A stretch of 64,000 nt of DNA from Rhizobiales bacterium UBA1912. Lineage in GTDB: Bacteria; Pseudomonadota; Alphaproteobacteria; Rhizobiales; Devosiaceae. The stretch's first letter is position 1. The number at the start of each line of letters is the position of its first letter. The position numbers and the translations under genes were made by a program. The stretch spans positions 264,662 to 328,661 of the forward strand of contig DDGC01000014.1 of NCBI GenBank assembly GCA_002337455.1. Direction: 5' to 3'. The notes under the pieces were generated by a model. The model ran no database searches. It had not been told where the DNA came from and saw only the letters and a program-made list of their open reading frames with translations. Below, piece after piece: positions 32,408-40,680 of this stretch.

Positions 32408-33582
32408 ACGGCCAAACCGGCTGCTTTGCCCGAGGCCCAGGCCCATTGGAAATTGTAACCGCCGAGCCAACCGGTGACATCGACGGCCTCACCGATGAAA
32501 TAGAGACCGGGCACGGCCTTGACCTGCATGTCGGTTGAACTGAGCGCCGCGGTATCGATCCCGCCCAGCGTCACTTCCGCAGTGCGATACCCTTCAGTGC
32601 CGACCGGTTTGACCCGCCACGACGAAACCGCGGTGATGATGGCGTCCAACGCCTTGCGCCCCAGATCGGCCAGATTGCCCGAAACCCCCGCTTCGGCCAC
32701 GACCAGTTCGGCCACCCGGCGCGGCAGAATTTCCGCAAGGGCGTTCAAAACGGACTGTTTGCCGTTGCGCGCGCGGGCCTCGGCCAGCCATTGGCCAACG
32801 TCAGTCTGGGGCGCCAGGTCGATGGCGACGAAACTGCCCTCGCGCCAATAGGACGAAATTTGCAGGATCGACGGGCCGCTTAACCCGCGATGGGTGAACA
32901 GCAGACCCTCCCGGAACGCTGTCTTGCCATGGCTGACCCGTGCGTCCACTGACACGCCGGCCAGCGGCCGCAGGCGTTCGAGCATGCCTGGCTCGAAGGT
33001 GAGCGGCACCAGACCGGGGCGCGGCTCGATGACCGGAACGTTGAACTGCGCCGCAACCTGATAGGCAAAACCGGTGGCCCCCATCTTGGGAATGGATTTT
33101 CCCCCCGTCGCGACGACCACCGATGTGCAGGTGACCGGTCCGTCAGCCATCCGCAGGATATAGCCGTTGTCTCGGAGTTCGATGGCGTCGACGCCGACGC
33201 CAAGTTCGAGCGCCACCCCACCGGCATCCATTTCATCGAGCAGCATGTCGATGACCTGCTGAGCCGACCCGTCACAGAAAAGCTGGCCGAGCGTTTTTTC
33301 GTGATAGGCGATGCCGTAGCGCTCGACCAGCGCGACGAAATCCGCCGGGCGATAGCGCCGGAGCGCCGAAATCGCGAATTTGGGATTTTGCGACAGGAAC
33401 GATTGCGGCGTGGTGTGGATATTGGTGAAGTTGCACCGGCCACCGCCCGAAATGCGGATTTTTTTGCCCGGCGCCTCGGCGTGATCGATGATGAGCACCG
33501 ACCGCCCGCGCTGGCCCGCCGTTGCAGCGCACATCATGCCCGCCGCCCCTGCTCCGATCACAACCACATCGAATGAACGCAT
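32404..33582 (-). CDS. BaiN/HI0933-family FAD-dependent oxidoreductase
   Basis: This 392-residue flavoprotein starts with the FAD-binding loop VVVIGAGAAGMMCAATAGQRG and carries the family signature ISGGGRCNFTN. A second dinucleotide-like patch, VVVATGGKSIPKMGATG, and the C-terminal PGLYFIGEAVDVTGWLGGYN, which closes the FAD site, complete the BaiN/HI0933 pattern. The physiological substrate of this widespread family is not settled. I chose the ATG at 33582; the GTG four codons upstream is less likely. It is a single gene between terminators. Confidence 0.9.
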   Translation of the reverse strand: MRSFDVVVIGAGAAGMMCAATAGQRGRSVLIIDHAEAPGKKIRISGGGRCNFTNIHTTPQSFLSQNPKFAISALRRYRPADFVALVERYGIAYHEKTLGQLFCDGSAQQVIDMLLDEMDAGGVALELGVGVDAIELRDNGYILRMADGPVTCTSVVVATGGKSIPKMGATGFAYQVAAQFNVPVIEPRPGLVPLTFEPGMLERLRPLAGVSVDARVSHGKTAFREGLLFTHRGLSGPSILQISSYWREGSFVAIDLAPQTDVGQWLAEARARNGKQSVLNALAEILPRRVAELVVAEAGVSGNLADLGRKALDAIITAVSSWRVKPVGTEGYRTAEVTLGGIDTAALSSTDMQVKAVPGLYFIGEAVDVTGWLGGYNFQWAWASGKAAGLAV

Positions 33583-33597
33583 AACACCCTGCACAAA

Positions 33598-33634
33598 GAA
33601 ACACCCGCCCGGTTGGTACCGGACGGGCGGGTTT
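33598..33634 (-). terminator. Terminator after the L,D-transpeptidase gene
   Basis: CCCGCCCG (33604-33611) and CGGGCGGG (33624-33631) form a stem of at least eight pairs between the L,D-transpeptidase stop and the flavoprotein start. On the minus strand it is followed by GTGTTTCTTT, a modest U-rich tail. Confidence 0.6.
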
Positions 33635-33655
33635 GGCGCAAACGCCGAAAAGCGA

Positions 33656-34330
33656 TCAAGCGACGATAAGCGTGTTGCCCGTCGAAACGCGTGAATAAAG
33701 GTCCATGATGTCCTGGTTCATCAACCGCACGCAGCCGGACGAGACGTTGGAGCCGATGGTCCAGGGCTCGGGCGTTCCGTGGATGCGGTAGAGCGTGTCG
33801 CGGCCATTCTGGAAAATGTAGAGGGCACGGGCGCCAAGCGGGTTGTCGAGACCACCGGGCTGGCCGTTACGCCATTCCTCGAGCTCAGGCTGACGGTCGA
33901 TCATTGCAGACGGCGGTGTCCAGGTCGGCCACTGGCGCTTGAACTGGATCGTGCCGCGGCCCGACCAGCCGAACCCTTCCCGGCCCAGGCCGACGCCATA
34001 GCGCATGGCCTGGCCATCTTCCTGAACCAGATAAAGGTAGTGATTGGCGGTATCGACATAAATGGTACCCGCGCGTTCCCCTGTGGGATCGGGGACGATC
34101 CGGCGGTAATAGGCCGAATCCACATAGCGCAAATCGACGGCCGGAACGTAGAACTCGCCGTCCTGCACGCCGCGATACATGTTGACGTAGAATGGATCCA
34201 GTTGCGGAAGCGGGGGCGCCTGTGGCGCAGGCGTGCCCATGCTTGAACAACCGGCGAGTGCGAGAGCCGAGAGGCTGGCGGCTCCGGCTAGAAATCGGCG
34301 GCGGGGGAGTGTCGTGGTCAATGGGGTCAT
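33656..34330 (-). CDS. L,D-transpeptidase (YkuD) lipoprotein
   Basis: This 224-residue protein has an Arg-rich signal (PRRRFLAGAASLSALALAGC) with lipobox LAGC, so it is probably a lipoprotein. The YkuD catalytic domain follows (about residues 85-223), with the diagnostic active site YRIHGT and SNVSSGCVRL, the Cys being the nucleophile. It would form meso-diaminopimelate cross-links in peptidoglycan or attach proteins to it. The RRRF pattern may allow Tat export. It is monocistronic, with a terminator downstream. Confidence 0.93.
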   Translation of the reverse strand: MTPLTTTLPRRRFLAGAASLSALALAGCSSMGTPAPQAPPLPQLDPFYVNMYRGVQDGEFYVPAVDLRYVDSAYYRRIVPDPTGERAGTIYVDTANHYLYLVQEDGQAMRYGVGLGREGFGWSGRGTIQFKRQWPTWTPPSAMIDRQPELEEWRNGQPGGLDNPLGARALYIFQNGRDTLYRIHGTPEPWTIGSNVSSGCVRLMNQDIMDLYSRVSTGNTLIVA

Positions 34331-34620
34331 CTTGTCTGCTTTTTGTTATGCGAATGGCATGCACGGCGCGATGAGAAATATGGCAGGCGCGACATTGTTC
34401 CGCCTTCCTCGACGCTGGCAGAGGATGTGTTGCCGTTCGGCACCACGCCTCGTTTGCGTCCGGATGGTCCCCCGCGGATCACCGCACATCCAGGAAAAAC
34501 GGCCCATCGGCCCGGAAACCGGCATGTTCTATGCGCGGCAGTTCCGAGCCTCACCTAGCAGAATATTGGTTTACAATCGGGAAAGGATAAATGCGCTCGC
34601 AGATTTGTGAGAACCCCAAA
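34331..34620. other. Intergenic stretch without supported gene
   Basis: About 290 bases lie between the L,D-transpeptidase start and the 3' end of the ABC-F gene, both on the minus strand. It should hold the transpeptidase promoter and the ABC-F terminator, but I see no clear boxes or hairpin. The short open frames here have no protein character. Confidence 0.4.
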
Positions 34621-36429
34621 TCAGCCCTCGATCTCCTCGCGCAGCATTTCGAGCTCCAGCCAGCGGTCTTCCAAATCGGCCAGTTTTTGCTGGGCGACCG
34701 CCAGATCGGACGTAGCCTTCTCGAATTTGCCGGGGTCGCGATTGTAAAGGCCGGCATCGTCGAGCGTTGTCTGCAGCGTGGCCATCAGGGCACGCAAGCC
34801 GGCCATTTCCTTGGGCAGCGTTTCAAGAGCGTGCTTGTCCTTGAACGAGAGTTTGCGCTTTTGCTGCGGCGCGGGCGCAGCGGGCGCCGATTTGCCCTTC
34901 GGCGCAGCAGCCGGCTTTTCCACCCTGCGTGCCGACACCCCTGCCCCGCGCTGGACGACCATATCGGCGTAGCCGCCGGCATATTCGTTCCAGTCCCCGT
35001 CACCTTCCGCAACGATGATCGAGGTCGCGACCTTGTCGAGAAAGTCGCGATCGTGGCTGACCACGATGACCGTGCCCTGATAATCGGCGATCATTTCTTC
35101 GAGCAGGTCGAGGGTTTCCAGATCGAGATCGTTGGTCGGCTCGTCGAGCACCAGAACGTTCGACGGCAGCGCCAGGGCGCGCGCCAGCGTCACCCGGTTG
35201 CGCTCGCCGCCCGAGAGCTTGCCCACAACGGTACGGGCCTGCTCGGGGGTGAACAGGAATTCCTTCATATAGCCGATGACGTGCTTGGGCTGGCCATTGA
35301 TGGTGAGCGTGTCGCTGCCCCCGCCGGTCAGCACGTCCTTGAGCGTGGCATCGGGGTCGAGCGAAGCGCGGCGCTGATCGAGTACGGCCAGTTCGAGCCG
35401 CGTGCCGAGCCGTACAGTGCCGCTGTCGGGTTCGAGTTCGCCCGTCAGCATGCGGATCAGCGTGGTCTTGCCCGCGCCATTGGGGCCGACGATGCCGACG
35501 CGGCTGCCGCGCATGATGCGGGTCGAAAAATCGCCAACCACCACGCGTTCGCCGAACGCCTTGTGGATGTTCTCGGCCTCAACCACCATGGCGCCCGAGC
35601 TTCGGCCCTCGGCAACCGTCATTTTTACAGTGCCCTGCGGGCCGCGGTAGTCCCTGACCTGCTGGCGCAATCCGCCGAGCAGATCCATGCGCCGCACATT
35701 GCGCTTGCGCCGCGCGGTGACGCCATAGCGCACCCAATGCTCTTCAGCAGCGATCTTGCGCGCCAGCTTGTGCTGGTCCTTTTCCTCCTGTTCGAGGAAA
35801 TCGTCGCGCCAGGCTTCGAACGCACCAAAACCCTGATCGATGCGGCGAGTCTGGCCCCGATCGATCCAGACTGTGCTGCGCGTCAGATCGGAAAGGAAGC
35901 GGCGGTCATGGCTGATCAAAACGAGAGCGGAGCGGAGCGATTTAAGCTCGTCTTCGAGCCATTCAATGACCGGCAGGTCGAGATGGTTGGTCGGCTCGTC
36001 GAGCAGCAGGATGTCGGGCTCAGGCGCCAGAACGCGGGCCAGCGCGGCGCGGCGCGCCTCACCGCCCGAAAGCGATGCAGGGTTTTCCGTGCCCGTCAGG
36101 CCCAGCTGTTCGAGCAGATATTGCGCGCGGTAATTATCGTCGGCGCCTTCCAGACCGCCCTCGACATAGGCGAGCGTGGTTTCAAAACCCGACAAATCGG
36201 GTTCCTGGGGCAGATAGCGCACAGTGGCGCCGGGCTGGAAGAACCGCTCGCCGCCATCGGGCTCGATGGTTCCGGCGGCAATCTTGAGCAGCGTCGACTT
36301 GCCCGATCCGTTGCGACCCACCAGCGCAATCTTTTCGCCGGACGCCACCGAGAGGTCGGCCCCTTGCAGCAGGGGCGTCGACCCCATGACGAGGCGGATC
36401 GATTGCAGGGCGAGAAGTGGCGCGGCCAT
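34621..36429 (-). CDS. uup: ABC-F family ATPase (Uup-like)
   Basis: This 602-residue protein has two ABC ATPase domains in tandem with no membrane segments. Domain 1 carries VGRNGSGKSTLLK, LSGGEARRAALARVL and LLLDEPTNHLDL. Domain 2 carries VGPNGAGKTTLIRM, KLSGGERNRVTLARAL and LVLDEPTNDLDLETL. They are joined by the ABC-F linker. The C-terminal Lys/Pro/Ala-rich spacer and coiled coil (from about residue 520) fit Uup, a DNA- and ribosome-associated member, better than EttA. ABC-F proteins act on ribosomes, and Uup also affects transposon excision. Confidence 0.88.
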   Translation of the reverse strand: MAAPLLALQSIRLVMGSTPLLQGADLSVASGEKIALVGRNGSGKSTLLKIAAGTIEPDGGERFFQPGATVRYLPQEPDLSGFETTLAYVEGGLEGADDNYRAQYLLEQLGLTGTENPASLSGGEARRAALARVLAPEPDILLLDEPTNHLDLPVIEWLEDELKSLRSALVLISHDRRFLSDLTRSTVWIDRGQTRRIDQGFGAFEAWRDDFLEQEEKDQHKLARKIAAEEHWVRYGVTARRKRNVRRMDLLGGLRQQVRDYRGPQGTVKMTVAEGRSSGAMVVEAENIHKAFGERVVVGDFSTRIMRGSRVGIVGPNGAGKTTLIRMLTGELEPDSGTVRLGTRLELAVLDQRRASLDPDATLKDVLTGGGSDTLTINGQPKHVIGYMKEFLFTPEQARTVVGKLSGGERNRVTLARALALPSNVLVLDEPTNDLDLETLDLLEEMIADYQGTVIVVSHDRDFLDKVATSIIVAEGDGDWNEYAGGYADMVVQRGAGVSARRVEKPAAAPKGKSAPAAPAPQQKRKLSFKDKHALETLPKEMAGLRALMATLQTTLDDAGLYNRDPGKFEKATSDLAVAQQKLADLEDRWLELEMLREEIEG

Positions 36430-36508
36430 GAAAAACTCTGGTCATTTCGGGGGAAGTCTGTCGTAGGTGACAGATGGCCAATATCACTGGCCAATGCAAG
36501 CCCCGCGG

Positions 36509-37234
36509 TTAGGCGGACTGTGCGATCTCGCGCGCCTCGGCGTTGATCTTGATGCGGGCCCAGACAGGAAGATGGTCCGAGCCCTTGCGCGCCAGCTCGG
36601 ACATATGGACACCCGACGCCGCCACATCAATGTCCATGGTTGTGATGATCCTGTCGAAATTGAGCACCGGGCGCGAGGAATGAAAGCTCGGACCCGGCGC
36701 GATCACCTGATGGTTCTCGGAAAAATGGGCAAGGCACCCACCCTCCGTCGTCCACTGGTTGAGATCGCCCATGATGACGGTCGGCAGGGTTTCATCGAGA
36801 ACGTCGAGCTGGTTGAGCACCGACTGGGCCTGCCGGCGCCGCCAAAGATCGACGAGACCGAGATGCAGCCCGATGACGCGCAGACGCTCATTGCCGACCT
36901 GGAAATCGGCGAGCACCGCCCCGCGCGGCTCAAGCGCGGGCAATGTCAGGGTTTTCGTGTCGAGCACCTCGATGCCCTGGCGATAGAGAATTGTGTTTCC
37001 GTGCCAGCCAAGGCTCTGCTCGCGTACTCCAAAACTGATGGCGAAATAATCGCTGCGGTCGGCAACCATTTCGGGCGACAGCGAAGCTGCCCGGCTTCCG
37101 AACCGCCTGTCGACTTCCTGGAGCGCGATGATATCGGCGCCGATTTCGGAAATGATATCGAGAATGCGGGCTGGATCGCGCCGCCAGTCGGTGCCCACGC
37201 TTTTGCGGATGTTGTAGGAAGCGACAGAAATCAT
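36509..37234 (-). CDS. Endonuclease/exonuclease/phosphatase family protein
   Basis: This 241-residue protein is of the EEP superfamily (DNase I/sphingomyelinase-like). It shows VASYNIRKSVGTDW, ADIIALQEVDRRF (metal-binding Glu), VIGLHLGLVDLWRR, PTVIMGDLNQW (catalytic Asp-x-Asn) and SDHLPVWARI (catalytic Asp-His). All catalytic motifs are intact. No signal peptide is evident. It lies about 80 bases upstream of the ABC-F gene on the same strand. Whether it acts on nucleic acid, phospholipid or inositol phosphate is open. Confidence 0.87.
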   Translation of the reverse strand: MISVASYNIRKSVGTDWRRDPARILDIISEIGADIIALQEVDRRFGSRAASLSPEMVADRSDYFAISFGVREQSLGWHGNTILYRQGIEVLDTKTLTLPALEPRGAVLADFQVGNERLRVIGLHLGLVDLWRRRQAQSVLNQLDVLDETLPTVIMGDLNQWTTEGGCLAHFSENHQVIAPGPSFHSSRPVLNFDRIITTMDIDVAASGVHMSELARKGSDHLPVWARIKINAEAREIAQSA

Positions 37235-37291
37235 TTTTCCATAATTGCCATAGCGATGTGGCAGGTCAATGAAGCCGGCCGGACTTGGTTG

Positions 37292-37894
37292 CTAGAAAAT
37301 GGTACTTGCATGCGCTTGGACAAGGGCGACGGCATGCGCGAGCTTTTCATCGATGACGGCGAGATCGCGCGTCCAGTCGGCAATGCCCGTCAACTCGGTC
37401 ACGCCGTCGGAAATACCGCGCACCACAACCAGCGGAACGTCGAATGATTGACAGGCGCGCAGCACCGCGAACGATTCCATATCCACCATATCGGCATCGA
37501 TCGCCGCGTAGCCCGCGCCTGAAACCACATTGGCGCCGGTCGATAGCCGGGCCTGCGCTATGCCCGGGATATGCGGCTCGAGCGGCAAAACCGCCGGCAG
37601 ATCGAGAAACGGGGTCACGCCGCGTCCGAACCCCAGCGCCGTCGCGTCCATGTCGCGATAGGAGACCGAGGCCGCCTGATAAACCCCAGTGTGCTCAAGA
37701 GTTGCCGAGCCCGCCGAGCCGAGCGAAACGACAAGATCGGGCAAGCCGTGGCCGATTTTCGCTTCGGCAAGGGCGCGCGTGACGGCAACCGCCGCCTCGA
37801 CCGGACCGACGCCCGTCATCAAAGGTTCGATCCGGGCCCGCAGGTGCGGTCCGTATTCGGGATCGGCGGCCATGACATAGAGAATTGACACCAT
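37292..37894 (-). CDS. MTA/SAH nucleosidase-like phosphorylase-superfamily protein
   Basis: This 200-residue protein has the PNP/UDP superfamily core: MTGVGPVEAAVAVTRAL, DLVVSLGSAGSA, VDMESFAVLRACQ (ribose-contacting Glu) and VVRGISDGV (catalytic Asp). These match 5'-methylthioadenosine/S-adenosylhomocysteine nucleosidase, though the N-terminus is short and the first catalytic Glu position reads AADPEYGPHL. It would cleave adenine from the nucleoside during methyl-cycle salvage. It is followed after 57 bases by the EEP gene on the same strand. Confidence 0.8.
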   Translation of the reverse strand: MVSILYVMAADPEYGPHLRARIEPLMTGVGPVEAAVAVTRALAEAKIGHGLPDLVVSLGSAGSATLEHTGVYQAASVSYRDMDATALGFGRGVTPFLDLPAVLPLEPHIPGIAQARLSTGANVVSGAGYAAIDADMVDMESFAVLRACQSFDVPLVVVRGISDGVTELTGIADWTRDLAVIDEKLAHAVALVQAHASTIF

Positions 37895-37939
37895 GAGCGT
37901 GCCTATGCCGCCGCCAGATTGCCCGCAAGCAAAATCAGC

Positions 37940-38872
37940 CTATTGGGCCGAGGGCACAAAGACTTCCACAAGATTGGAGCGGTCGCCGCCGGCGGTCGGC
38001 GCGCCCATGAGGGTGAGGATCTGTCCATCATGGACCACGGCGCCAAAGCCGTGCCGCGGCGTGGGGAGAGGTGCGAGCTCGGTCCAGCTGTCGGTCGCCG
38101 GATCGTAGGCCTCGGCCGCCGCGAACGTCACCTCGCGCGTTTCGCCGCCGAAGATGAATGCCTTGTCGTCAAGGACAGTGGCCGCAACTCCGCTGCGCGC
38201 GGTGGGCATGGGCATCCCGCTGCGCCAGCGATCGGTTTGCGGGTCATAGATCTCGACGGTGTCCAGGTTGAACGCCGGGTCGCCATCGACCCGCCCTCCG
38301 ATGGCAAGGATTTCGCCTTCTATCGCCACGACCCCGAGATGGTCGCGTTGCGTGGGCATTGGAGACGCGGTTTCCCAGGCATCGGCCTGCGGATCGTAGA
38401 TCATGTGCGCGTCTGTATTGACGGCACCCGAAAGCGAACCACCCACGACGTGGATCTTGCCATCGATGGTCGTCGCGCCGCCCGCCGCCAGGGGCGAGGG
38501 CATAGGCGCCGCCTCGCTCCATTCAAGCGTCTCGCCATCAAGCACCCAGACAGCATCGCTTGCTTCCCAGCCATTCACATAACCGCCGAAAACAAAGACG
38601 CTTCCGTCGAGCGCCGCGGCCATTGGGTGATGCACGGGATAGGGGAAATCAGGTCCGACCCTCCAGCTTTGCGCATCGAGGTCGTAGATCAGAACTTCGG
38701 TGGCTCCGTTATAGTCGCCGATCAGATAGGCCAGCGCGCCGTCCTGTACCACGGCCATTTCCGAGCGCGGTTGGGGGCCTTCGACGCCGCCCTGCCATTG
38801 GCCGGGTTCGTGGGCATTAGCGGCACCGGCCAGCATCGCAAGGGCGAACACGCAGCGTAGCACGACCATCAT
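37940..38872 (-). CDS. Secreted Kelch-repeat propeller protein
   Basis: This 310-residue protein has a signal peptide (VVLRCVFALAMLAGAANA, cleavage near residue 20) and about six Kelch blades. Each is recognisable by double Gly followed by hydrophobic strand and spaced Tyr/Trp (VFVFGGYVNGWEASDAVW, IHVVGGSLSGAVNTD, ILAIGGRVDGDPAFN, AFIFGGETREVTFAAAEAYD). The blades form a periplasmic beta-propeller, normally a binding scaffold. The IclR gene downstream (stop at 38891) is on the same strand, ahead of it in transcription order by 18 bases. The role is unknown. Confidence 0.85.
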   Translation of the reverse strand: MMVVLRCVFALAMLAGAANAHEPGQWQGGVEGPQPRSEMAVVQDGALAYLIGDYNGATEVLIYDLDAQSWRVGPDFPYPVHHPMAAALDGSVFVFGGYVNGWEASDAVWVLDGETLEWSEAAPMPSPLAAGGATTIDGKIHVVGGSLSGAVNTDAHMIYDPQADAWETASPMPTQRDHLGVVAIEGEILAIGGRVDGDPAFNLDTVEIYDPQTDRWRSGMPMPTARSGVAATVLDDKAFIFGGETREVTFAAAEAYDPATDSWTELAPLPTPRHGFGAVVHDGQILTLMGAPTAGGDRSNLVEVFVPSAQ

Positions 38873-38890
38873 CGACTTTTCCTTCCTGTC

Positions 38891-39664
38891 CTATCCGCCC
38901 AGGGCCTCCGCTATACGGGGCGCGACCTCCTGCAGGCGTGGTGCGAGGTCGAGGACGCCCTCTTCCTCTCCGATCACCCGGCGCAGCACCATGATGACCA
39001 ACGCGCCGTAAAGCCGCGTTTTGCCCCGAACCGGCACACTCATCCCCCAGATATCGCCGCCGAACGTGTGGGCCAGGTAATTGCTGTCGGCCAGCGCGTA
39101 GCCCTTCTGGCGGATATCGGCGATCAACTCGCGAATTTTGCCCGGCTCGTTCGCCAGCGCATTCCAGCCGGTCGGATCGCGACGCAACAGGGTGAGTAGG
39201 GCATCACGGTCTGCGTCATCCATATACGCAAAATAGGCCCGCCCCAACGAGGTGGTGAGCATGGGCGGCCGATGGTTGGGGTGACGCGTAACCATCATCC
39301 CGCGCCAGTCATGCGTGGTGTCGGCGATGATCATGGCGTCGCGGTCGAAAATGCCGAAGCTGGCGGGCCATTTGAGTTTTTCCCGGCTCTCGCTGAGCAC
39401 CGGACTGGCCAGCCGCCCCATTTCCCGAACCGCCGTATATCCGGCAGTCAGAAGCAGGGTCTTGCCGGTAACCCGCCAGTGGGCGCCGTCACACCGGGTC
39501 ACATAGCCATCATGTTCAAGCGTTTCGAGCATGCGGACGATGGTTGCCTTGTCCAGCCCAGACTTGGCATGCAGGCTCCCCACTGTCGCCTCGGGCTCCT
39601 CGTTGACATAACGCAGGATGGCCAGCCCCCGGCTCAGCGCCTCCACTTTTTTGTACGAAACCAT
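38891..39664 (-). CDS. IclR-family transcriptional regulator
   Basis: This 257-residue protein has an N-terminal winged HTH (ALSRGLAILRYV, VGSLHAKSGLDKATIVRMLETLEHDGYV) and a C-terminal effector-binding domain (LTTSLGRAYFAYMDD, GYALADSNY, WGMSVPVRGK). The ATG at 39664 follows AGGGGG by six bases. It is divergent from the quinoprotein dehydrogenase locus and shares a 381-base region with two palindromes, so it is the best candidate for controlling that locus in response to an alcohol-derived or aromatic metabolite. The Kelch gene follows it on the same strand. Confidence 0.92.
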   Translation of the reverse strand: MVSYKKVEALSRGLAILRYVNEEPEATVGSLHAKSGLDKATIVRMLETLEHDGYVTRCDGAHWRVTGKTLLLTAGYTAVREMGRLASPVLSESREKLKWPASFGIFDRDAMIIADTTHDWRGMMVTRHPNHRPPMLTTSLGRAYFAYMDDADRDALLTLLRRDPTGWNALANEPGKIRELIADIRQKGYALADSNYLAHTFGGDIWGMSVPVRGKTRLYGALVIMVLRRVIGEEEGVLDLAPRLQEVAPRIAEALGG

Positions 39665-39723
39665 GCTTCCCCCTGTAGCCCACACCCCTTACCCGGTCAC
39701 TGACGCAGTATAATGCATGTAAC

Positions 39724-39737
39724 TAGACTTTCGTCTA
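39724..39737. promoter_or_regulatory. Palindrome near IclR start, possible operator
   Basis: TAGAC-TTTC-GTCTA is a perfect five-base inverted repeat 60 bases upstream of the IclR-family gene. Its position fits an autoregulatory operator, but a four-base loop means that it could also be a small hairpin. Confidence 0.4.
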
Positions 39738-39893
39738 ATCCCCCGTGTGCACAGTTGCGCCGTGACGTGATTACACAGGCAGCATGCACGATTTCGAGCC
39801 AAATTTTGGGCAGATCGCGGCTTCCAGACACATTCGTTCCGGCAGATCGCCGCAAATCGAAATAACTTTGCGCAGCATCACTGACATATCAGC

Positions 39894-39943
39894 TTGACTC
39901 AGCCCGTCCGAGCAGCGCAATTTTGTGAAATGGCGTTTCACAA
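39894..39943 (+). promoter_or_regulatory. Putative promoter and operator of the quinoprotein locus
   Basis: TTGTGAAA (39923-39930), five bases and TTTCACAA (39936-39943) form a perfect eight-base inverted repeat. It lies just downstream of a -35-like TTGACT (39894-39899), so it would overlap the -10 and start region. The length and centre suit an IclR-family dimer, and the divergent IclR gene is the obvious candidate. The 380-base intergenic region has no other feature I can support. Confidence 0.5.
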
Positions 39944-40045
39944 TGCGGCGCCTCGTCGCCCCGGCCGATTGCCGCGCAGGTGACCGCGGCAGACAGAACC
40001 GGAAAACCGGTCGTCGGCCAAGGAGGAGGAGTTTCGATTCTGAAA

Positions 40046-40600
40046 ATGAAGGATTTGAGTATGTGGAAACCCACAAATCTGGGTCTCGCCGGGCGGTCTG
40101 CGCTTGTCGCAGCGGGTATTGCCGCACTGGCCGCGACGTCGGCTTTTGCGTTCGACAACATGTCGCCCGAGCAGCGCGCCGCGCTTGAGGCCCAGGCAAC
40201 GGAAGTAGCCGCAGTTGAAGGTGAAGCCGGCGCCGAAGGTGGCGAGCGCACCATCTTCGATGGCGTCTACACCGAGGAACAGGCCGATCGCGGCATGGGC
40301 TTTTTCGGCTCCGACTGTGCCGCCTGTCACGCCAATACGGCGCGCGGTTCATCCGCCGCTCCCGGCCTGATCGGCTACACGCTGGACAACAAATACGCCG
40401 ACCAGCCGCTCTACGACTATTTCGACTACATGCGGACCAACATGCCCCCGGGCAATGCCGGCTGGTTCACCGATCAGGAATACGCCGACATCGTCGCATA
40501 CCTGCTCGAACTGCACGGCGCACCGGCCGGGGATACCGAACTCGAAGGCACCGAAGAGGCGCTTTCGACAATCACGATCGTACCGACGCCCGAGGGCTAG
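40046..40600 (+). CDS. Periplasmic c-type cytochrome, dehydrogenase partner
   Basis: This 184-residue protein has a signal peptide (about residues 1-40, ending TSAFAF) and one haem-binding site, CAACH, near residue 93. Met ligand candidates lie in MRTNMPPGNAGWF. The segment DQEYADIVAYLLELHGAP is the final helix of class I cytochromes c. It directly precedes the PQQ dehydrogenase gene and is its likely electron acceptor, passing electrons to the respiratory chain. A very strong AGGAGGAGGAG sits 15 bases before the ATG chosen; an ATG five codons on is an alternative. Confidence 0.9.
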   Translation: MKDLSMWKPTNLGLAGRSALVAAGIAALAATSAFAFDNMSPEQRAALEAQATEVAAVEGEAGAEGGERTIFDGVYTEEQADRGMGFFGSDCAACHANTARGSSAAPGLIGYTLDNKYADQPLYDYFDYMRTNMPPGNAGWFTDQEYADIVAYLLELHGAPAGDTELEGTEEALSTITIVPTPEG

Positions 40601-40680
40601 GATTGCGATGGGTAACGACCAGCGGAAGGCCGGGCTCCGGCTTTCTGCCAAACAACAATCTCGCATTAAAGGGAAAGGGA

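Noticed and set aside
34591..36546. 651-codon plus-strand frame
   Set aside because: This is the antisense shadow of the ABC-F ATPase gene, which has complete motifs on the minus strand.
39924..39942. CRP-type site TGTGA...TCACA upstream of cytochrome c
   Set aside because: The halves are nine bases apart instead of the six required for CRP, so an IclR-type operator is the better reading.
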